Below are positions 26,913 through 37,200 of a stretch of DNA of 64,000 bases, in pieces. The position numbers and the translations under genes were made by a program. Location: NCBI GenBank assembly GCA_008711295.1, contig VUYV01000036.1:909560-973559 (forward strand), given 5' to 3'. Source of the stretch: Anarhynchus alexandrinus (Eukaryota; Chordata; Aves; Charadriiformes; Charadriidae). Every line of letters begins with the position of its first letter. The first letter of the stretch is position 1. Under the pieces are notes generated by a model. The model made no database searches, was not told the origin of the DNA, and saw only the letters and a program-made list of their open reading frames with translations.

Positions 26913-27627
26913 ACATAGGCTGGCTTCATGCGACGCTGGATTAAGCCAGTCCTCCTCAAGCCAGAAGTCTGTGTCACTATTCCCCTTCACCATTCATTTT
27001 CTGTCCCCCATTCTGCCATTGTTCACTGAGGTCCACACTGCAAATGGGATCAGGGAGATGAGGAACAGCAACACTGCTGAAGTGGCAACAAACAGCAGTG
27101 CCTGGGGATTGACAAACAAAGAAGGGAAACAAGTGGCCCCAGACAAAAGCATTTGGAGTGGGAACTTCTCAAGCTAGCAATCACAATGAAAAGAAATTAA
27201 TCTTGTAGGAAACAGTATGAGAAGGCAATAAGCTCCAGAAGGTCCTTCAAGAGCCACAGTTGTGTGGTGTTCATCTACACATGTTCAGGGCAACACACAT
27301 AGCTGATGGTCTCACTCCACTGATCTCCCACAAGTGTGAAATTCATACCTCTGTAATACCGTGTTCCCCGTAGAAAATTATAACAGATATAAATGTAAGA
27401 ATGTTTAATTATTTTTTTTCTACTTTATTTAAAGGGACAAAAACACTTCAAAGCCAGAAAAAAAAAGAGTCCAAATTGGGAAATATTTCCACAGAGAAAT
27501 TCTAAACCATTTTGATCTACTTCACAAAAAAAAAAAAAAGTACACATGAAGGAAGCCATTCCAGCTATCCTCTAGTTCCTTCCTTTCATCCTAGAAAATG
27601 TGTATTAAGTATAAACAATGACAAGAG
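26913..27627. other. Unique DNA between two CR1 fragments
   Basis: About 700 bp with no recognised feature apart from short A-rich runs near 27408-27537. The small frame at 26971-27177 has no family resemblance. Confidence 0.6.
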
Positions 27628-28080
27628 GTTGGTGCCTTCTTTCCTTGGTCTTTAGTGGTAAAACCAGCCTTCAGGAATCACAGGTCCCTGAGGCCAGTGG
27701 GAAAGTCTGGAGCAAGGAAGACTTACCCTCTTCTGTGAAGAAGGATCAGGTTAGGAACCATTCAAAGAAACTGGACATACACAGCCCATGGGACCTGATG
27801 GGATGCACCCACGAGTGCTGAGGGCACTGGCCAATGTCATTGCAATGCCAGTCTTGACCATCTTTGGAAGGTCATGGCAACTGGGAGAGGTTCCTGAGGA
27901 CTAGAAGAAAACAAATATTGGTACTGTCTTCAAGAAAGGCAAGAAGGAGGATCCAAGGAACTACAGACACGTTAGCCTCACCTCGATCCCTGGGAAGGTG
28001 ATGGAAAAAGCCAAGGTACTCAATGCCTTACTTGCCTTGATCTTTCCCAGTACAATCGGCCTTTGGGAATCTCTGGGATT
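27628..28080 (+). pseudogene. CR1 ORF2 internal fragment (start of the reverse transcriptase domain), rearranged
   Basis: Unlike the other CR1 pieces this is internal sequence. On the plus strand 27775-28003 encodes the entry to the RT domain: MGPDGMHPRVLRALANVIA-like residues, then VPED, an in-frame stop where the family has tryptophan, and VFKKGKKEDPRNYRHVSLTS, followed by IPGKVME. The upstream part (27628-27775) matches the linker before it (CCTTCTTTCCTTGGTC...CAGGTCCCTGAGGCCAG). After ATGGAAAAAG at about 28001 the sequence switches to AGCCAAGGTACTCAATGCCTTACTTGCC, which resembles the linker again rather than the next part of RT. The copy has stops and frameshifts and lacks endonuclease, catalytic residues and 3' end. 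Confidence 0.85.
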
Positions 28081-31000
28081 GGATGTGGCTTCCTTCTGGA
28101 AGGGAAATGGAAGGATAAAAGACCTAATATTACACCAGATAAAATGTCACTATAGCATTCACATCTCAGGTATAAATAAATATTTAAAGTAAGAAAATTA
28201 AAGGTTGTATAATGGCAGTTTTTTGTTGATAATTTGAACAAGTATGCAACAGTATCATACCACACTGCCTGTTCAAGACAGAGGCGTAAGTCTATCCTCC
28301 TCCCCGCCGCCCTCCCCAAGCCAATCCCCTTGATTGGACTGCACTCATTTATTTTTTTTTAATCTAAATATAATATAATGCATATTATATTATGAAGTCT
28401 TTGGGCTTCATGACACTCAGTGAGAGCCACGAAAAAGTCATTCCTGCTCTTTGAATTCAGTGTTAGTGCTGGAAAATGCACCTTTTCTTCCTGCAACATT
28501 TATTTGCCTTTTGTCTATTTTGTCAGCCTCTCCAAATTAACAGCAGATTAGCATCATCGTCACATACACTCGTGCAGGGGAGAGAACAACACATCTCTGA
28601 TGCAGCTGCAATAATTTTGAGCGGGATCAGCACACCACCTTTGCAGGGTCTGAGACCCTCCAAAATTTGTGTGGACTGAGATGACCCCCCTGGGCAAGGT
28701 CAGCAGGGTCTTAGCCGCTTGCTTCCCAACCAGCTTAACCAGTAAGCAGATTACGGGTGCACTTGGAGAGTTTCTGATTGCTTAACCCAATGAGAGCCTC
28801 TCCGTATTTTGCAATCCCAGGCCCGTGTTGATGTGCGAGACCGCAGAGACCGTTGCCTTCTTGATAAGACGGTGCTCAGCGCTCAACCATTATCTGCCAG
28901 AACAGATGGTTAATAGGGAACAGTCCCATGTTATTAGTTTACCAGCCGGCTCATAAATGATGAACACTACTCTTGTCACTTTCTAAATGCATACAAGTTT
29001 CATCATCGTTCATTGTAAAGAAGAAAAACCAGGTTAACTATGTATCTGTCAACAAATGATTCACCCTAACTGCGTGTGCATTAAGAAATGCCTGTTGAAT
29101 GCAAAGATGCTTTTTCAGCAACAAGAATGATGTTCAAAACACCATGCAAATTATCTCTCTCTTTTTTTTTTTTAGAATAGGTGATATTAATTTTTTATTT
29201 ATATTTATTTTTTTTAGCATGGCTGATAGCATTATGATTTTTTCCAGCCATTGACTGCAGTTTTATCTATCTGTTTATGAGACTGAAGGCTGTAATGGGA
29301 AACTGTAACAGTCTGGCAGATCACACCTTGGTCATTTCCAAAGGGTCCCAGCTCTGCCACCCCACCCTGTGCCCTTCCATGCCAAGTGTTAGTGCAGTGC
29401 AGTTCTACCTTTCTTTGCTCTACCCTCCCATACATGTCTTTTGGACATACACCTGATGGACACTCTGGCAGGTTATCCAGCAGGTTTCCTCCAGCATCCT
29501 GGTGGGCTTGGGATGCGCCCATCAGCTTCAGCACCGCCTGTAGGCATCCACTCTCTTGCCGTCAAACATCCCACCTCCTGCTGTTCACTGAGTGATTGCA
29601 TGCCTTGTTCTCCATTTTTTTCCCCATTTCTGCTCTCCTTTTCACCTCCTTTTCCTCCTTTTCTCCACACAGTCTCCTTCCAAACAAACCACCCTGTTAA
29701 CCCTGTTTTGCTACATCCATTTCCTAATTCAGTGTTTCTGCTGCCATTACATACACAATCTCAGCATTATATGGCATTAATGATATCGTTTCCTAGGTAC
29801 TGCTGACCTTGCAAGGCTCCATTCCCTAAAAAAGAGCCTCCTAGCTCCCCTTAAGCTACCTGGTTCATACAGGTTTCAGTTTGCTTACCTTACATATTTT
29901 CTGAGATATGCCATCCTGCTTGTGCCTTGATTCTTCTGCTCAGCTCAAGGCAAGTTCAAGCACTGTCTCTCCTCATACACAACCCAGCCACGTGTCAAAG
30001 CCCATCCTGTAACATGCTTTTCTCAATCTTTTTTTGTGCTCACAGCACATTCTGCTCTCCCTTTGCTCTCAGTCACAAATCTCTGGCCTGGACATGTTCT
30101 CAAGACACCATCCTACCTCCTACAGAGGCAACATCTCCACACCATCCTGTGATCCTCTGCAACTCGGTGCCTTACAGCAATGCTTTCCCGGTGTCAGAGG
30201 GAGATGTAGGCTGAGTGCAGCATCGGTTCAGGCAGTGCAGCAGGGGTAGGGCAACGGGGCAGATGCAACCTCCTACTGACTGGGAGCTACACAAAATGTC
30301 CCTGGGGCTCAGGTCTGCATGGATCTGTCACTGCTAGAGTGAGGGGGGGGTTGATCTCCTTCGAGGTTTGCTCTTCAGCAGACGTGTGCACTGGTGCTTC
30401 ATTTCAGGGAGCAAACACTTTTTGTGGAGGATACACCTTTGATGAGAAGTGGCCAAGCCTGGGTTTGGCTAAAGAGAGGAATTAAAAAACCAAAACACTT
30501 TGCCGTCTTACTTGATATCTGATGGGGATAATGCAATTTTCCTTTGTAAGTATCTGAGAAATGTACTTTCTGTTTCTTCAGATATTTTTCCTCAGAGGTG
30601 ATAAATCATTTATTGTAGTAATTTTAGTAGGAACGCAAGCTTTGGGTGACCTCTCTTGTCCTTGCAGCCAGCCAGTTACCTTCTCAGAGGGGTAATGCCA
30701 CTGACTGTGAATTCAAGATAAGCGATTATGTGAAGCTGAAAATAGGGTGTTATGATCAGGACAGCAGAGGGAAGGGTAGAGGGAAATACAGCAGAAACAC
30801 AGGCTTCCGTTGAAACAGAAGTACACAGAGCAAAAACAGGCAGTGATATTTCACTTCCTGAGTGAACACCACTTTATTTCTATGCATCATCATTTATAAA
30901 ACACTTTATGATGGGAGTTGGCCAGTGGGAAAGGAGTCACTTGCTCCATTGCTTGATCCTCCTTCCCAGCACCTAAACCAGATGAACTGTCATTTGAGCA

Positions 31001-32443
31001 GAAAGGTTTGTGAGTGTTGTCCATGTAAGTTGGTTGCTTTTTTCCTATGATCTTGTGTCAATAAAGACTTCATTATGGTCTTACCTGCTCTCCATTTCAT
31101 AGGAAACATTTTTAAAGGTTATCATTGCTCGTGTCAGTATTATTTCTGCTAAGCACTGTGCCTCTCCTGCTCTTTCCTGCTGTAGCTGCCGCTGCATCCC
31201 CAGTAATCTCCTCAAAAAGAAGGTCATTCTGTATTGTTTCGAGTTCAGTAATTTGCTGTGGTGATGAGCCATGGACAACGGTAGTATTTATAAGGGTAGT
31301 TAGAAGATGGAGATTAATTAAAGGTCATTTTGAAAAGAAGATGGTTCCATTGCTTTGAAAGGTAAAATAAAGACCATGCAGCTGTAACTGCTTTGGAAGG
31401 TTTGCTTCCACTTTTAAAGCAGATGTCTCTGATGTCATTTAATTATGAATAAACTGGAATAGCCGGATGCTATGGGAAATCTGATGTAAAGGCAGATGTC
31501 AGCCAAATTGTTCTGGTTCATACAAAGCATTTGTAAACTCCAGAGGGTTATGGCCTCTTTTAGTTAAACTACAGACTCTGTAACATATCCTGCTTGCTGT
31601 TCATTAAATGCTGTTCATTAAAAGCAACTTCTTAGGGAACATTGGTGTCATCCTGTTCCCTGACTCTCTTGTTCTTCCCTCAAGAAGAGTTCAAGGACGT
31701 TCTGCTCTTTTTGGGTATGTGAAACCAGGCACAATCGTGTTAATGCTTTATTAGCAATAAGTATGTTTTTAGTCAAAATGAAATCCAGCCCTTTGCAGAG
31801 GGAAGCGTGCTTATGATTTATTTCCTGCGTTCCATATTAGCACTCAGAAGGTGGGACCTTTGCTGCTCACAGATGATGCCATGAGCTGTGTTTCACACAT
31901 GGTAATGCATTGCTCGTTCTGGTGTTAAGAGGGAAGGAGGTGAAAGTCAGTCTCGTTCACTGTGTGGTGAGGATTGGTGATTCCAGGTGCTGTGGGGAGG
32001 TGCTTCTGCATCTGGCAAGAGTGGACTTCGCTGCCAAATACCCTTCCTTAGACCACCTTTGTTTTTCACAGATGCTTATTTGATGAAGAGAATGATACAC
32101 AGGGGCCTATTTATGAACCATCTTTGAGATATAGGTACACCAGTTAGAACAAATATTGAATATTTTCTGAACTTCTGTTTCTTGTGATCAATGTAATATA
32201 AACATACAGATTTGGAGAAAATCTTCTTGAGCACATGTGAGACTTTCAAAGTTCTTATAAGGCCAAATTTGGTTTTTCATTTGGCCTTTCATCTTATTCT
32301 GAAATAAGTTTTTTCTCTAAAAGATAGCCACTACTAAATGACCTCAAGCAGACTTTTTCTCATTTCCCTCCATGCCCAAAATCTTGCCTCACAGTGGCTG
32401 TATTAAAGTTTTTGGCAATTGTAGTAGAACAAGCAGAAAGAAA
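28081..32443. other. Unique non-coding DNA with an AT palindrome, a pyrimidine tract and enhancer-like stretches
   Basis: No gene was recognised. A perfect 10-bp inverted repeat with a 4-base spacer lies at 28370-28393. About 28840-29110 and 31100-31520 are repeat-free with E-box (CAGATGG, CAGATG) and homeodomain-like (TTAATTA, TAATTTTAG) words and could be conserved non-coding elements. Positions 29608-29685 form a pyrimidine-rich tract that produces the long overlapping frames there. Confidence 0.5.
28370..28393. repeat. Perfect AT-only inverted repeat (10-bp arms, GCAT spacer)
   Basis: ATAATATAAT at 28370-28379 is the exact reverse complement of ATTATATTAT at 28384-28393. The arms could form a hairpin or cruciform in AT-rich surroundings. 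Confidence 0.85.
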
Positions 32444-33352
32444 ATCATAGAATCATAGAAAAGTTTGGGTTGGAAGAGACCTTTAAAGGTCATCTAGTCC
32501 ATCCCCCCTGTCATGAACAGGGACATCTTCAATTAGAACAGGTTGCTCAGAGCCCCATACAACCTGATCTTGAATGTCTCCAGGGAGGGGCATCTACCAC
32601 CTCTCTGGGCAAGCTGGAACAGTGTTTCATAATTTTCATTGTAAAAAATTTTTTCCTTATATCTAGTCTAAATCTACCCTCTTTTAGTTTAAAGCCATTA
32701 CTTCTTGTCTTATCGCAACAGGCCCTGCTAAAATCTTTGTCCCCATCTTTTTTATAAGCCTCCTTTGAGTATTGAAAGGCCACAATAAGGTCTCCCCAGA
32801 GCCTTCTCTTCTCCAGGCTGAACAACCCCAACTCTCTCAGCCTGTCTTCATAGGAGAGGTCCTCCAGTCCTCTGATCATTTTTGTGGCCCTCCTCTGGAT
32901 CCACTCCAACACATCCATGTCTTTCCTGTGCTCAGGGCTCCAGATCTGGACGCAGTACTCCAGGTGGTGTCTCTTGAGAGCGGAGTAGAGGGGCAGAATC
33001 ACCTCCCTCAACCTGCTGACCACACTTCTTTTGATGCTGCCCAGGATATGGTTGGCTTTCTGGGCTGCGAGCGCACATTGCCAGCTCATGTCCAGCTTTT
33101 GATCCCCCAGTACCCCCAAGTCCTTCTCCATAGGGCTGCTCTCAACCCAGCCTGAATTGATGCCAGGGGTTGCCCCAACCCAGCTGCAGGACCCTGCACT
33201 TGACCTTGTTGAATCTCATGAGATTCACGTGGGCACACCTCTCAAGCCTCTCCGGGTCCCTCTGGATGGCATCCCACCCCCCAGGCATGTCAACTGCACC
33301 ACTCAGCTTGGTGTTGTCTGAAAAGTGGGAGCAAGCTCTGGGTCCAACCCCC
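32444..33352 (-). mobile_element. CR1 LINE, longest 3' copy in the window (minus strand)
   Basis: About 900 bp. It begins ATCATAGAATCATAGAAAAGTTTGGGTTGG (CR1 3' terminus) and continues through the whole C-terminal third of ORF2. It passes CTCCAGGTGGTGTCTCTTGAGAGCGGAGTAGAGG and GGTTGGCTTTCTGGGCTGCGAGCGCACATTGCC, to about CAGCTTGGTGTTGTCTGAAAAGTGGG, where similarity fades. Truncation at the 5' side is typical of CR1. It belongs to a different, more diverged subfamily than the 22724 and 63720 copies. Confidence 0.94.
32547..33131 (-). pseudogene. CR1 ORF2 C-terminal region, 194 open codons
   Basis: This is the longest uninterrupted frame in the window, and it is a transposon remnant. On the minus strand it reads [20 protein letters not shown] at the start, then [56 protein letters not shown] and [20 protein letters not shown]. 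These are the conserved order of the CR1 ORF2 product downstream of its RT core. The ATG at 33131 is internal to the original protein. A frame disruption near 32550 ends it before the true C-terminus. No catalytic residues are present. Confidence 0.9.
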
Positions 33353-33952
33353 AGACATTAAATCCATTTAATATAAAGTCCTCTCATCGAGGACATATCA
33401 GATATTAAAATGTGTCCCTGGAGGTCTGGAAGCTGTGACAGCTGGTGCATTGGAGATAGGCATAGGATAAAATATGGACATTAGTAATCTTTTCTACAGA
33501 AGACAGGATTTGGGTCCAGGTTTAGATACCATGCATTCAGGCCACTGAACTGAGCCTTCCCTAGATGTCCATTTGCAGTAATGGCAACTTTTGATACCTT
33601 GCTCATATAAGAACATGCAATTTGATATTTTAAATGGAGCATTCCTCTGTTTGTATGTTTTCTAAACTGGATACAAAAAACCACAAAACCAAAGGATGCA
33701 TTTAGTTGTTGGATTGTAATTAATGTGAACAGAATGATGACGTATTTATTCAGTGATAAAGCCAACTGATGAAGTAGGAGGGTTGAGATGGGATTTATAG
33801 AGTTGCTATGATCTTGATGATCATTAATGTTGAAGGGTTGTAACCAATATTTAAACAATTGAAAATGATGCTATGTGTATCTTGTGGCTGCTATGACCAT
33901 CATTGTCTTTAATAGAACTTGTACTTTAGGTGGCTTGGGTCGTAAGAAAGCA
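33353..33952. other. Unique DNA between two CR1 copies
   Basis: About 600 bp, AT-rich, with no recognised element. The 125-codon minus-strand frame at 33481-33858 has no family resemblance. Confidence 0.6.
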
Positions 33953-34191
33953 CATAGAATCATAGAATGGTTTAGGCTGGAAGGGACCTTAAAGATCATC
34001 TAGTTCCAATGCCCCTGCCATGAGCAGGGACACTTTCCACTAGACCAAATTGCTCAAAGCCCCATCCAACCTGGCCTTGAACACCTCCAGGGATGGGGCT
34101 TCCACAACTTCTCTGGGCAACCTGTTCCAGTGCCTCACCACCCTCAGAGTGAAATATTCTTCCTGATATCTATTCCAAATATACCCTCTTC
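33953..34191 (-). mobile_element. CR1 LINE, 3' fragment ending at a hairpin (minus strand)
   Basis: About 240 bp, opening CATAGAATCATAGAATGGTTTAGGCTGGAAGGGACC and running to ATACCCTCTTC, where the similarity stops. The truncation point falls inside a perfect 8-bp inverted repeat with a 4-base loop at 34182-34201. Confidence 0.93.
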
Positions 34192-34201
34192 ATAGAGGGT
34201 A
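34182..34201. repeat. Perfect 8-bp inverted repeat at the CR1 truncation point
   Basis: TACCCTCT (34182-34189), TCAT spacer, AGAGGGTA (34194-34201). The left arm is CR1 sequence and the right arm lies outside the CR1 match. Confidence 0.85.
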
Positions 34202-37200
34202 GATTTAGCTGCTTTCAAAATGTAACATCCGTTGGTCTCTTTGACTGTCCAGCCAAGCAAGAGTGCAGGAACACCATTGCCAGCAAGCTTCTGCTTTCTG
34301 TAAGTGCTTCTTTGAACCCAGCAATAAGGAGGGCTTACTTTACCCCGCAAATTTTGTTGAACTTGTGTCACTCTATATAATTTTGGTCTGACTGCTTCAG
34401 AAAAACATCTAGCAGAAGCAACGCATTTTAACAGGAGCCCCTCTAATCTAAGCCTCATTTGCTGTCTGACAACAGCAGCATTGAAATTCTCAGTGGGGTT
34501 TTTCCCATTTCTGTGTGCCTGGGCAAGGAGAGGCATTTCACTCCAGCTCTCCCCCGGCAGCACAGAGCTCCTGTCAGCCTCAGTGAAACAGCTGCTTGCC
34601 TGGAGAAACCACTCCTAGGTAGGCAGATACTGCTGCGGAGCATCAACTCTTGTAAAACTGGTTTTAAAATATATTTTTTTTTAAATGCATGTTGTAAATA
34701 TTTCACTCTGCATATCATTATTACTCTGTATTCCGGTTTTTCTTTAATCTATTTCTAGGCAAAGTAGGCATGAAAATAGGACTTTATATAACCCTGATGA
34801 AAGCATCTGTCAAGTAATGGGAAAGAAATAAGTACAAGAGACTTGTTAATAAAACAGTAAAAATATCTAGAGACACAGCATTACAGCGAGGGCGCCTGGT
34901 GTTCTGATTAAACCATCTGCTTTTAGAATTGATTTTCTTTAGCAACCAGCTTAAGCACTGGGGTGTCCCTGTGTGGGGCTGAGCTGAGCCCCCTGTTCAT
35001 CCTCCATCAGTCTTCCCCTGGGCACGCAGTTGCCGTCCCTCCGCACCAGCTGTCTCAGGTAGTGCAAAACGGCCCCCAAAGCCATCGTCCTCACGCAGGA
35101 GCGCTCCGGAGAGGTGGCCCCAGTGCCAGGGGAGTCTTGTGCCCTGAGAAGGGGGCATTTATGCCTCGCCTGTACATCTCCTTCACCAGGGTCCATGCTG
35201 AAACCATGCCTGACAGCTCCACATTTGGGGGAGTAGGGAGGAGGACTGAAGTAATCTCTCTCTTTCCATCCGCTGCCCAAATTTCCCTTGGTCTAGTGAT
35301 AGCAGCTACTGGCTTGTTTGTAAAGTGAAACTGCTAAAGATTTGGGGGGTTTGTCCCAGGGCACAACTGGAACAACTTTGCAATCTTAAAGCTTCATGAA
35401 GAAGTCAATCCCAGCTCTACCGAAACACCACTGGATGTCCACTGCCCAATTTATTTTCCACACATAACACTCTTTCATTACAGATGAAGTTTCTCCCCCC
35501 CTTTTCTTCCCATTGTGCTTGTCTGCTGTTCCCAGCACAGTGTGCAGCGGCAGTGGAAGGGCCATCTGTAACACCACAGGCATGAGGACCATGCTCACTG
35601 ATGACCTCTCGCTACTGGAGATCCTTCATCACTCCTATAAAATAAGATAAGCCCCTGGAAATCTCAGCCACTGGGCTCCGCTGCTTGCAAAAGCAAATGG
35701 GCCGGAGCCTTCCCAGTTGCAAAGTAGGCAGCAATGGGGCAATGCTGGGCTGCATCAGCCGACGTGCAGAGCTGCTGGGAAGCGGTGGCACAGGTTACAC
35801 CTACCACGGTACCTGCCCTCGCTGACCTCAGCCCTGTAAATCCAGAGGACAAAGACGAAAGCATGGGAAAAGCTAATTAAATGTAGCGCTCAAATAAAAT
35901 TCCTCTAAAAAAAATTTTATTAGCTTTATGCAAAACACTTTACTCATCCTTTTACTATTCTGCTCACGCTCTCTTTATGAGGACAGCCTCTTCACGAGTG
36001 CCGGAAAACCAAGGTGTGGGGTAATCCACTGATTCTGGGAAATCACCCTGTTGAGGGCCAATTTGGCGTGGTCTAAGCAGGGCGATGAGCTGCTGCGCAC
36101 ATGGTCAGCCACCCTGAGCCGAAGAAGAATCTCCTTGGCTTGAAGTGATTACTGGTCGCCTCCTGGGGCAAAACAAACCATCCCAGCCCAAAGATCTGAA
36201 AACAGTTAAAAACAATCCCACTAAAGGTTGCTGGAAATGGTACGAAGCACTATTTCAGCCTCTTCTGTTGTTTTCTACATCTGCAAATGCTTGGTGCCAG
36301 CAGAAAGTCACGGAGAAGGTGGCCTGTCTGTAATAACTTTCATCTTCATCCTCTTTAGTTGCACCAGGAAGAGGCGCCAACTGTGAAAATATGTCTCTGA
36401 AATTAAAACTAATTTCCCAGGAGCCTCTCTACTTATTTTCTTTAATTTAAAAAGCTGGCTTACCTTGCATTAACAGGAGCTTGAACAACACATCCTTTAC
36501 AGGCAGGTGTAAAATACACCTAATACAAATGGATGACAACAGGATCTCATAACGCTCCTGGCCGCTCCTCCAACCAGAAGGACCCCATGTAGCCCCCAGC
36601 CCCGAAGCAGCGGGATGGTAGATGCACCAGCAGGACCCCAAAGCCTCCTGCCGACACCTTGCTCGATGCAGGGTGCCAAGTGGACACCCATGGACCCCAG
36701 CATCAGAGCTACAAGGGCTGTGCTGGTGCCTGGCCTCCTTCACCCGGTTGGGTAAAGCCTGTGGGCTTCACAGTCGTGGTGGGTGATGGCAGCTTGTGGA
36801 GCTGCTGGTGTGTTCCCCGTGAGGAAACATTCACCAGTGCCGGCTGGTTTGGCCAGTCTCAAATTTTGTGTGTTTGTTGGGCAGAGGAAGATGAGAAGGC
36901 CCCCGCAGCAGACAGCACTGCTGGTGTCTCATCTACCATGAACAATGCAATGTCAGTGTCCGAACTGGGTAAAACACTCACAGACAACCCGAGCACCAGT
37001 TTGGAAAGCCGTCAAGTTTCCGCTCCTGTGAGCAATACCAGGGCAAAGGAAGACTCATCATGCCCCAGGTTTGGTTACTTTATAGTGCTTCACAAGACAT
37101 ATATACTGTCTGTGCTGTCCTCTAGATGTCAGTGACAGCCAACACATCCCAAGTCCCCACTCCCACCCACACACCATCACTGCTGGGCCGGGCTTTTCCC

